Shown: positions 43,229 through 50,994 of the stretch, piece by piece
Position numbering within the stretch: position 1 is the stretch's first letter
Layout of the letters: the number at the start of each line of letters is the position of its first letter
Assembly (NCBI RefSeq): GCF_040270295.1
Contig: NZ_JBELOE010000064.1
DNA: 64,000 nucleotides
Direction: 5' to 3' (one strand)
DNA from: Catenovulum sediminis
Lineage (GTDB): Bacteria > Pseudomonadota > Gammaproteobacteria > Enterobacterales > Alteromonadaceae
Position numbers and translations under genes: made by a program
Notes under the pieces: generated by a model
The model's database searches: none
Seen by the model: only the letters and a program-made list of their open reading frames with translations
Told to the model about the DNA's origin: nothing

Positions 43229-44674
43229 ATGGAAATGAAAAAAAACCTAATCACACTGGCTATGATTGTTTCACTTTCAGCCTGTAGTTTGGATATTGGC
43301 GGTGACGACGATGATGATAAAGGCGGCGACAACAATCAAAATCCACCCGTTAATACCCCGGCTGTTATCTCTGGTCAGTTATCCGGCTCAATTTCAGTCG
43401 ATGCAAGTGCAGATTTAACGGGTGCTTTAACCGTAACAGATGTTGACGCAGATGAAGACAAAGCGACTGCTCAATCTGCAACGGCAACCAGCTACGGTAC
43501 ATTTAGTTTAGCTGAAGATGGTAGCTGGAGTTATACACTAGATACCAGCAATACGGCAGTTGCGGCACTTTCCAGCGCAAGTGAAACGTTAACAGATAGC
43601 ATTACTGTTACATCTGTTGATGGTACCGCAGCCACCATTAAAGTGACTATTTCTGGTGTTGATACCACGCCAGTAAATACCGCCGCAACATTTGCCGGCG
43701 ATTTAGCCGCAACAATTGTTAATGACACTAGTGCAGATATTTCCGGTACGGTAGCAGTAACGGATCCTGATTCTGGCGAAGCGACAATTGTAAGCCAGGT
43801 CAGTCAAGGCACAACTTATGGTACATTTTCAATAGATGATAATGGTGCTTGGGTTTATACCTTAACCACCAGCCATACTGATGTTGCCGCTTTAGCATCA
43901 CAATCTGATACTTTAACAGACAGCATCACAATTGAATCTGCAGATGGCACAAGCACTGCAGTGGTAGTCACCATTACCGGCCCAACGGTTACTTCAACAA
44001 CCAGCAAAGTCGCCAAAATAACCGACACGGAAGACGGTGATACCGGTGAGCTACGTCTTAAATTAGCAGATGTTGACATCGACCCAATTGTAGCTGGTAA
44101 ATTAACCCTTTCATTTAGAAAAGAAGCAGGTGCACAAAATAACAACCCGAATGATAACGACACTGATTTTAAAGACGCATATATTGGTTTGTACGGCAGC
44201 TCTGTCAGCACGGGTAAAGATTTAATTGAACTGCGCATGAATGAAGGTACTTACGAAATCCGTAATCAGGATGACATAGATGTTGCGGCCACTTTCACCG
44301 GTGACGAATGGGTTGATGTTGAATTCACCTGGGATGCAAGCAATGCCAGTGATACAGTGCAGCCAATGATTACCGCAAAAATTAACGGTGTTGCTGTGAC
44401 CCCGGCGGCATTTGCTGCTGCGTCGACCGATCTTTCGTTAACGAAAGATGGTTTGCAATATTTAAGCTTCAAGCTGGCAGATAACGATGCCACAGTACCA
44501 ACAGCGTTTTATATTGATGATGTTAAATTATATTCTGATATCGCAGGAACAACCCTAGTGCTTGACGAAAATTTTGAAAAATACACAACAGATAAAACGT
44601 TAGAATCAACAAACGACGAATCGCCTTATCACTCAAATACCAATGAAGTGATGGTCGTTGAAATCACTAAATAA
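43229..44674 (+). CDS. VCBS-repeat lipoprotein, probable alginate-binding partner
   Basis: 481 residues with a lipoprotein signal (MIVSLSACS). Two VCBS repeats (about 45-245) closely match those of the upstream lyase (YGTFSLAEDGSWSYTLDTS; SITVTSVDGTAATIKVTISG). The C-terminal domain (about 250-480) is a concanavalin-like beta-sandwich (GKLTLSFRKEAGAQ, YIGLYGSS, FYIDDVKLYS) without an evident catalytic site. It is 89 bases downstream of the lyase and shares its architecture, so it probably binds the same polymer on the surface. GAGG ribosome site before ATG; a terminator follows. Confidence 0.75.
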   Translation: MEMKKNLITLAMIVSLSACSLDIGGDDDDDKGGDNNQNPPVNTPAVISGQLSGSISVDASADLTGALTVTDVDADEDKATAQSATATSYGTFSLAEDGSWSYTLDTSNTAVAALSSASETLTDSITVTSVDGTAATIKVTISGVDTTPVNTAATFAGDLAATIVNDTSADISGTVAVTDPDSGEATIVSQVSQGTTYGTFSIDDNGAWVYTLTTSHTDVAALASQSDTLTDSITIESADGTSTAVVVTITGPTVTSTTSKVAKITDTEDGDTGELRLKLADVDIDPIVAGKLTLSFRKEAGAQNNNPNDNDTDFKDAYIGLYGSSVSTGKDLIELRMNEGTYEIRNQDDIDVAATFTGDEWVDVEFTWDASNASDTVQPMITAKINGVAVTPAAFAAASTDLSLTKDGLQYLSFKLADNDATVPTAFYIDDVKLYSDIAGTTLVLDENFEKYTTDKTLESTNDESPYHSNTNEVMVVEITK

Positions 44675-44707
44675 TTCAGTTATCCCCTGAATAAAACTGG
44701 TTAACCC

Positions 44708-44749
44708 AAAAGCGCCTTATTGGCGCTTTTTTTTTGGCGCTTTTTTTTT
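44708..44749 (+). terminator. terminator with duplicated 3' half
   Basis: AAAAGCGCC-TTATT-GGCGC followed by nine T. The unit GGCGC plus nine T is then repeated once (44736-44749). The duplication allows two alternative stems. It ends the PL6/VCBS operon and faces the converging sulfatase gene. Confidence 0.8.
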
Positions 44750-44807
44750 GACTAATGAATGTGATCTCGCCTTTTATAGCTTGAAACTAGTAGTTCAAAC
44801 TAGTACG

Positions 44808-46709
44808 TCAAAAAGGTATTAAGTGTTGTGGGATATTTAGTTTTTTGTCATCTGCCCCTTTTGCAAAATTGGATACCACGTAGTGGTTTTCTTGTGACCA
44901 GTCTGCTTCAATCCGTCCATCACCTAAAACAATATTGCCTAATTTTTGCCTGAACCATTTAGCAAGTGGCTTATATTCAGGATCGTAGGCAAGGTTATTA
45001 CGCTCTAAAGGATCTTTTGCTAAATCATATAACGCCATGTCTACCTCTGCGTCGTCAGCTTCTAATCCCCATTTAATATTTTTACCAATATCGCTATCTG
45101 GCACAGCTTGGTAGTAAGGCCGGGTACGCATTGAAAAGCGGAATCGTTTAGAATGCAAATACGCACGCGGACCACTCACCACACTGGTTTCGCCCAGAAT
45201 GTATTCTCGTTTTAAGGCGTTTTTGTTGGCAACCTCGATTAGGTTTTGTCCGTCCAAATAGTTATATTCAGCTTGTTTAATATTAATTCCTGCCAGCGCC
45301 ATCATAGTGGGTGCAAAGTCTACAAATTCCACCAAATCCCGATTCACTGTGCCTTGAGGCAATAATGATTTATCTGACGCAGCCATAATCACGGCGTTGG
45401 CGACAGATTGCTGCCATGGTCCTGTTTTACCGGCGATCCCATTTTCCCCCAAATGCCAGCCATGATCCCCTATCGTATAAATAATAATCCACTCTTGATT
45501 ATGTTTACGGCTATAGTCTTTAAACGCATTGACCGCTTCGCCAATGAGATCATCACCATGAGCAGCAAAAGCGTAATAGTCTTGAATGGCTTGTTGTTTT
45601 TCTTCATCCGTGATGCCATCTATCTTCATAGCACGATAAATTTTTTGTAACTGAAGTGGTAGCTTGTTAAATTCAGCTTCATCAAATTCTGGCAACTTAT
45701 ACTTTTTATTACTAAAACGTGCTCTGATTGATTTTGGCGGTAAAACTGGGGTGTGAGGTAAATGCAATCCAAGGTTTAAAAACAAAGGTTTTGATGAATC
45801 AACGCCCTTTCGCGGGTGGCCTGCTAATGTGTTGTATTGCTGATTTTCATTTTGTAAAAAGTGTCTTAATTCACGTACAATTTTTGCATCAATTGTATCG
45901 TTTTTCGGGTTCGGATTAACGCCACCAATAATGGTTTTATTGCTGCCTCGGGTGTAAGCTCGCAATATATCAAACTCTTCATCTGTTTGTTTTATATGCG
46001 CTAAATCATCTGCGGTTAAATCCGTATTATTGCGGCGGACATGATATTGCCGTATTGAACCATCCGCATATTGCACGACTTCCGTTAAGCCAGTGATGGC
46101 TAGTTTGCCGTCTACTTTGTCGTAGCCCGCTTTTACATATATATCGCCAAGTTCATATTTTTGAATGTCGTGTTTAAAATGCACTCGGGTATCAAACAAT
46201 TCATCAATATTATAAAAGCCCTGACCCGGCCCCCATCTAAATACATAATGATCATCTTTACCAAAAACCGCGGCGCCATAACCTGTAGATTTAAGATGTT
46301 GAGATACAAGTGGTTTTACAAAATCAGGCCCCTGGTGCGACATTTCAAATGCTAACCGGCTTTGCCGAAACGGATAACGACCTGAATGCATCGAAGCTCG
46401 AGACGGAGCACAAACAGGTGAGTTAGAAAAAGCATTGGTAAACAACACACCTTCGGCTGCCAAGCGATCCGTATTGGGTGATTCTACATAACCTAACGGG
46501 CTGTCATCTTGATTATATACCGCGCGGTTATAAGCTCGGATAGAATCGGGGCGGTGATCGTCCGTGATGATCCACAAAATATTGGGTGGCTGTTTGTTTT
46601 TATTCGCCTTAATCTCTTTGTTTGGCTCATCGATAATATTTTGACTACAAGCCGTCAGCGCGAGCAAACCGATAACAAACAGCATTTTTTGTTTAAAGCA
46701 TTTTGCCAT
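44808..46709 (-). CDS. lipoprotein sulfatase (S1 family)
   Basis: 633 residues. Lipoprotein signal (LLALTAC, Cys21). The type I sulfatase core is intact: NILWIITDDHRPDS with the metal-binding Asp pair, then VCAPSRASMHSGR with Cys100 as the formylglycine precursor. IGDHGWHLGENG and KTGPWQ follow. It would remove sulfate from a glycan or small ester in the periplasm and needs a formylglycine-generating enzyme, not seen here. It lies downstream of the ROK gene on the same strand with a 172-base gap. Whether it works with the mannosylglycerate genes or the lyase genes is unclear; alginate itself is not sulfated. Confidence 0.9.
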   Translation of the reverse strand: MAKCFKQKMLFVIGLLALTACSQNIIDEPNKEIKANKNKQPPNILWIITDDHRPDSIRAYNRAVYNQDDSPLGYVESPNTDRLAAEGVLFTNAFSNSPVCAPSRASMHSGRYPFRQSRLAFEMSHQGPDFVKPLVSQHLKSTGYGAAVFGKDDHYVFRWGPGQGFYNIDELFDTRVHFKHDIQKYELGDIYVKAGYDKVDGKLAITGLTEVVQYADGSIRQYHVRRNNTDLTADDLAHIKQTDEEFDILRAYTRGSNKTIIGGVNPNPKNDTIDAKIVRELRHFLQNENQQYNTLAGHPRKGVDSSKPLFLNLGLHLPHTPVLPPKSIRARFSNKKYKLPEFDEAEFNKLPLQLQKIYRAMKIDGITDEEKQQAIQDYYAFAAHGDDLIGEAVNAFKDYSRKHNQEWIIIYTIGDHGWHLGENGIAGKTGPWQQSVANAVIMAASDKSLLPQGTVNRDLVEFVDFAPTMMALAGINIKQAEYNYLDGQNLIEVANKNALKREYILGETSVVSGPRAYLHSKRFRFSMRTRPYYQAVPDSDIGKNIKWGLEADDAEVDMALYDLAKDPLERNNLAYDPEYKPLAKWFRQKLGNIVLGDGRIEADWSQENHYVVSNFAKGADDKKLNIPQHLIPF

Positions 46710-46731
46710 TTTAATACTCCAACCTTTTACT

Positions 46732-46773
46732 TTTAATAAAATGCAATTAATAAAGCACTATTAATAAAACATA
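46732..46773 (-). repeat. three 14-bp direct repeats before the sulfatase gene
   Basis: TTTAATAAAATGCA, ATTAATAAAGCACT and ATTAATAAAACATA follow without gaps, 22 bases upstream of the sulfatase start. They may be repeated regulator half-sites or part of an A/T-rich promoter. Confidence 0.5.
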
Positions 46774-46881
46774 TGGAGTATTTGTTATGAGCGGCGCGAT
46801 CTGACACATTTTTTATGATCAATAGAAGAATCATAAAGCCATAAGTTAAATAAAACCGACTCTGTGTTAATCAGAGCAGTA

Positions 46882-48036
46882 TTACAAACAAATCGCTCTA
46901 ATTGGCAACGTTGCAGCGCCAACCGCAACTGGGTGTTGTTTAACACTACTCGGTACAATTTCAGGCAGGGGGCGTTTAGCGCCGCGCCTAAACTGCGCAT
47001 AAATTTCAATTTTTGGAATGAGTTTTTCAGCCAGTTCACGTGGAATGTGCCCGCCGATAATCAATGCTTGGCTGTCTAAAATAGCGGAACACGCTGTTGC
47101 AACAAAATCGAGCGCGTCTTGCACTTTATAAGTCCACTCTTCTACCCCAGGCCAGTTAATATCAAAGGTCTCCTGTAAGTTATAAATAGAGTCGATTTCA
47201 ATACCGTTTTTCAATAAGATTCGTTTTAAAATTTCTAAATTAGGGTGGACATATAATTTAGGTGGGATCATATCGCCCAATTCACCGGCATTACCATGTG
47301 TGCCATGCAAAATATCCCCGTTAGAAACTAAACCCCCACCAAATGCAGCTGAAATAAATAGATAAACAAAGTTTTTATAATTGCGACCAACACCCGCCAT
47401 ACCTTCGCCGGCGGCGGCGGCTGTTGCATCATTCACCACCCAGGTCGGCAGTTTGAAGTAGTCGGAAAATAACTTACTGATATCCACCAAAGCCCAGTCT
47501 TCTAACTTGTGATGGGTATTCATTTTACCGTCCGTTGAAGTAAAGAAACCAGATATTCCAACCCCCATACCAAGCAACCTGTCTGTTGAAATTGAATGCT
47601 GGGTAATCAATTGTTTGGCCAACATTTCAGATTCATGCAAAACAGTTTTAATACTCATATCCTGAAGCGCTTTTAAACTGCTGGCGATGACTTTTCCAGA
47701 GAAATCTAAAATCGCCACTGAGATAGCATCTAATAAAATAGAAACGCCAATGCAATACGCAAACTGCCCATTAAACTCTAAGACATAGGCAGGTTTACCC
47801 CGGTTTCCGACGATTTGTTCACCATTTTTTAGAACTTTGCGCTCGATAAGCGACTTAACCAAACGAGACATGGTTTGCTGCGGGATCCGAGTGCGTTCGA
47901 CCAAGCTGGATTGTGTCGTGTCTTGTTGCCAAAAAACTGTTTTCAAGATATCTCTTTCATTATCTTGAAACAGTTTTTTGCCTTTACCTAACTCAAACGC
48001 AGGACGTAATAATGGAATATGATCTGACGATAACAA
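46882..48036 (-). CDS. ROK-family transcriptional repressor
   Basis: 384 residues. An N-terminal winged helix-turn-helix (about 25-85; TTQSSLVERTRIPQQTMSRLVKSLIERKVL) is followed by the ROK sugar-kinase-like domain (IGVSILLDAISVAILDFSGKVI, GMGVGISGFF, VVNDATAAAAGEGMAG, GNAGELGDM). The zinc-binding CxCGxxGCxE motif of many ROK proteins is not present. It is of the NagC/XylR repressor type, with a sugar as inducer. It lies at the end of the leftward transport/kinase genes. A perfect palindrome in the divergent promoter at 53489-53516 is the best candidate operator. Confidence 0.88.
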   Translation of the reverse strand: MLSSDHIPLLRPAFELGKGKKLFQDNERDILKTVFWQQDTTQSSLVERTRIPQQTMSRLVKSLIERKVLKNGEQIVGNRGKPAYVLEFNGQFAYCIGVSILLDAISVAILDFSGKVIASSLKALQDMSIKTVLHESEMLAKQLITQHSISTDRLLGMGVGISGFFTSTDGKMNTHHKLEDWALVDISKLFSDYFKLPTWVVNDATAAAAGEGMAGVGRNYKNFVYLFISAAFGGGLVSNGDILHGTHGNAGELGDMIPPKLYVHPNLEILKRILLKNGIEIDSIYNLQETFDINWPGVEEWTYKVQDALDFVATACSAILDSQALIIGGHIPRELAEKLIPKIEIYAQFRRGAKRPLPEIVPSSVKQHPVAVGAATLPIRAICL

Positions 48037-48086
48037 CTTAAAGTTTCGCTACAATGAATAATTGATTTAAACAGTCTATCACAAAC

Positions 48087-49358
48087 TTAATCCGCCATAC
48101 CATTGACATAAATAGCTCTAAAATCATTCACATTGGTATTGGTTGGCCCAGTAATAATCAAGTCGTCTAACTGTTTAAAAAAGTGATAACTATCATGCGT
48201 ATTTAAGTATGTACGTGGTTCTAAGCCCAATTGTTTCGCTCTCGTTAACGTCGATTCATCAATAAATGCACCGGCCACATCTTGACTGCCATCAACCCCA
48301 TCTGTGTCGCACGATATTGCGCAAATTCCCGGGGTGTTATTCAGCTCCATTGCCATAGTTAACATGTATTCTTGATTAGGCCCGCCATCGCCGGTTGCAT
48401 TTTGCGCCTTAACTGTCATTTCACCACCCGACAATAACAAGATACGCTCACCTTTGCGTTTATATTCAAGTGCAATTGCGGCATGCTCTTTTGCAACCTG
48501 CTGAGCATCGCCCTCAATATCATAAGACAAAATATGGGTTTTAATGCCAAGTTGATGAGCTTGTTTAGCAGCCGTGTCTATCGCAACATTCGCATTGGCA
48601 ATAATGACGTTTTGCGTACTATTTTGCGTATTGTGTGAATACTGAGTATCAACGGACGTATCCCGTGACAGAATTTGCTCTAGCTTATCTGAAACCGGAT
48701 ATTGGTACTTAATCAAAATGTCTAACGCTTGTTGCGCTGTAGTGTGATCAATAACCGTCGGGCCGGATGCAATTACACTCATATCGTCACCAACCACATC
48801 TGACAATATCAATGAAGTCATCGATGATTGACAAGCAGCCGCCAATTTTCCGCCTTTGAGTGCAGAAAGATGTTTTCGAACCGTGTTTATTTCGGTTATT
48901 GAAGCGCCGCTTTTAACTAAAAATTGATGAACGGCGAGTTTTTCACTAAATTCAAGTCCTTCAACCGGCAGACAAGCCAGCGCAGAGCCGCCGCCAGATA
49001 TTAGAAAAACAACCGGAACATCACTGGGTGTCTGTTTAACCAAATCCAATAGTTTTTGACCGGCAAATAAACTATTCTGATCAGGCGACGGGTGTCCAGC
49101 TGTTAACACCTCTATAGCGCCGGTATCTTTTTCGGTTTCATAACCATAACGTGTAACCACTGTGCCATAACAGGCTTCGCCGAAAAATGCATGAGCGGCA
49201 GCAGCCATTTCTGCAGCGGCTTTACCAGCACCGATAATGCAAACTTTATCCGAATATTGAATATTCGCTAAATGTTCAGGCATTGCTTGTTCCGCTAAGC
49301 ACGACTGATAGGCGGCTTTAAATAAATTTTGTAATAGCATTTTATTGTCTGACTGCAT
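48087..49358 (-). CDS. gckA: glycerate 2-kinase (MOFRL family)
   Basis: 423 residues from the ATG at 49358, chosen because it clears the upstream symporter gene (stop at 49373); a longer frame from 49451 overlaps it. Motifs: VCIIGAGKAAAEMAAAA, ISGGGSALACLPVEGL, SVIASGPTVIDHTTAQQAL, LLSGGEMTVKA, and TGPTNTNVNDFRAIYVNG at the C-terminus. These are typical of MOFRL glycerate kinases, which make 2-phosphoglycerate from D-glycerate and ATP. In this locus D-glycerate would come from hydrolysis of mannosyl- or glucosylglycerate by the GH63 enzyme at 53652. Confidence 0.9.
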   Translation of the reverse strand: MQSDNKMLLQNLFKAAYQSCLAEQAMPEHLANIQYSDKVCIIGAGKAAAEMAAAAHAFFGEACYGTVVTRYGYETEKDTGAIEVLTAGHPSPDQNSLFAGQKLLDLVKQTPSDVPVVFLISGGGSALACLPVEGLEFSEKLAVHQFLVKSGASITEINTVRKHLSALKGGKLAAACQSSMTSLILSDVVGDDMSVIASGPTVIDHTTAQQALDILIKYQYPVSDKLEQILSRDTSVDTQYSHNTQNSTQNVIIANANVAIDTAAKQAHQLGIKTHILSYDIEGDAQQVAKEHAAIALEYKRKGERILLLSGGEMTVKAQNATGDGGPNQEYMLTMAMELNNTPGICAISCDTDGVDGSQDVAGAFIDESTLTRAKQLGLEPRTYLNTHDSYHFFKQLDDLIITGPTNTNVNDFRAIYVNGMAD

Positions 49359-49372
49359 AATAATATTAGGTC

Positions 49373-50938
49373 CTATACAAGTAATGGCAAAGTGAAACAG
49401 ATTGCTAACATTGCAATAAATGCAGCGAGCATCATAAAACTGTCTTTCCAAGTTAAGATGTGCTGGTATTCAGATTTTTCGGGCTCAGGTAGCTTCATAT
49501 TTGGGATTAAATGAGTGACAGCAAAAGCAACAAATAACGTGATACTTAAACCGATAAAGTTCCACCAAAACCAAAAGACATCAGGTAAGGTCACAGAGAC
49601 GATTAGATTACCTACCACGCCAGAGAGTAAAGCTAAATTAACCGCTTTAGCACCCACGCGCTTAGTCACAACCGCCAGTAAAAAGACACCTAAAATTGGC
49701 CCATAAAACACAGAACCCACTTTATTAATGGCTTCGATAATCGTCGGTGCGATACCACCTGCATACAAAGATAGAGTTAGCGTAATAACACCCCAGAAAA
49801 AGCTGGTGTACTTGGCTGTTGATAAATATTGTGATTGCGTTAATTCTTTGCCGGTAAATCGGCAATAATCTTCAATCGTTACCGCAGCCAACGAATTAAT
49901 AGCAGAGCTTAAAGACGACATTGCAGCCGCAAGAATAGCCACAACCAACAAGCCGATAACACCGTTAGGTAAATAATTCAGCATAAAAACGGGCATCATC
50001 CAGTCTGGATTATCGGCCGGAATTTGCGCCATAAATTCAGGTGTTGTAAACGCTAATGTGCCTATTACTATGCCAGTGAAACAATAAAGTAGCGTAATTG
50101 GGAAGCGTGCGAAACCATTGGCTAATAACATGATTTTAAGATTTTTTTCGTCTTTTGCCGCCAGTGAACGCTGGGCTTGCGTTTGATCACAACCATAATA
50201 AGAGGCATAAAGCACAACCCCACCAAAAATCATTGGCAACAAACCGAAACTATCACCCGATACCCCCCACGAATCCGCTTTGATCGCGGTAAGACGAGTC
50301 GGGTCTAGTTTATCGACAAAGGCATCAAAACCACCTAAATAATATAAACCAAAACCTGCGAAAATCATGGTGCCTAATATAATCAGTACTAATTGAATCG
50401 CATCGCCATACACCACCGCTTTCATACCGCCTTGCAAAGAATATAAGACAGTAATGACGCCCGTTAATAATATAGATTGCCAGATCTCAATACCTAAAGT
50501 ACCTTGCAAAATAACGGATACCGCATAAACCATAATCCCGGTTGCAAAAGCACGACTTAATTGAAACACCAAGCTAATCAGTAATCGAGACGATACCGAA
50601 AAACGCTGCTCCAGATAATCATAAATACTGATCACGCCAGAGCGGTAAAGTTTTGGAATGATGGTGGCCAATAACAATATCATCGCCAGCGGCACGCCTA
50701 ACTCATAACTTAACCAAATCATCCCGCCACCTTCACGTAAACCGACAAAAGCAGGGGCCGAAATAAAACTAATTGCAGAAAGTTGAGTCGCCATAACCGA
50801 CAAAGTGAGCGGTTGCCAAGAGAGTGTGCGCCCACCTAAAAAATAATCGTCTTTTGAAGTTTGGCCTTTAAAACAATATCCCATCCCAATTAACAGAACC
50901 AGATAAACCACAACCACGATATAGTCTAAGCTATTCAT
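49373..50938 (-). CDS. sodium:solute symporter (SSS family)
   Basis: 521 residues with about 13-14 membrane helices. SSS motifs include DYFLGGRTLSWQPLTLSVMATQLSAISFISAPAF and GGMKAVVYGDAIQLVLIILG. It ends with a short cytoplasmic loop and a last helix (LAAFIAMLAICFTLPLLV). Such symporters take up sugars, acids or osmolytes with Na+. It sits between the glycerate kinase and the TonB receptor genes, all leftward. Uptake of mannosylglycerate, or of its products if hydrolysis were outside the cytoplasm, is inferred; the GH63 enzyme has no signal peptide, so intact import is favoured. Confidence 0.9.
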   Translation of the reverse strand: MNSLDYIVVVVYLVLLIGMGYCFKGQTSKDDYFLGGRTLSWQPLTLSVMATQLSAISFISAPAFVGLREGGGMIWLSYELGVPLAMILLLATIIPKLYRSGVISIYDYLEQRFSVSSRLLISLVFQLSRAFATGIMVYAVSVILQGTLGIEIWQSILLTGVITVLYSLQGGMKAVVYGDAIQLVLIILGTMIFAGFGLYYLGGFDAFVDKLDPTRLTAIKADSWGVSGDSFGLLPMIFGGVVLYASYYGCDQTQAQRSLAAKDEKNLKIMLLANGFARFPITLLYCFTGIVIGTLAFTTPEFMAQIPADNPDWMMPVFMLNYLPNGVIGLLVVAILAAAMSSLSSAINSLAAVTIEDYCRFTGKELTQSQYLSTAKYTSFFWGVITLTLSLYAGGIAPTIIEAINKVGSVFYGPILGVFLLAVVTKRVGAKAVNLALLSGVVGNLIVSVTLPDVFWFWWNFIGLSITLFVAFAVTHLIPNMKLPEPEKSEYQHILTWKDSFMMLAAFIAMLAICFTLPLLV

Positions 50939-50994
50939 ATAACGTACCTTTGTTTGATTAAAAAACGATCGTCCTTGATCTTAGGGTTAGAAAA

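Noticed and set aside
46813..46836. TTATGAT/ATCATAA inverted repeat as terminator of the ROK gene
   Set aside because: The stem is A/T-rich with a 10-base loop and no T-run on the relevant strand; too weak to list.
48036..49451. Longer start of the glycerate kinase overlapping the symporter gene
   Set aside because: The additional 31 residues (MERQFYDARCIYCNVSN...) are shadow of the symporter C-terminus; the ATG at 49358 gives the family length.
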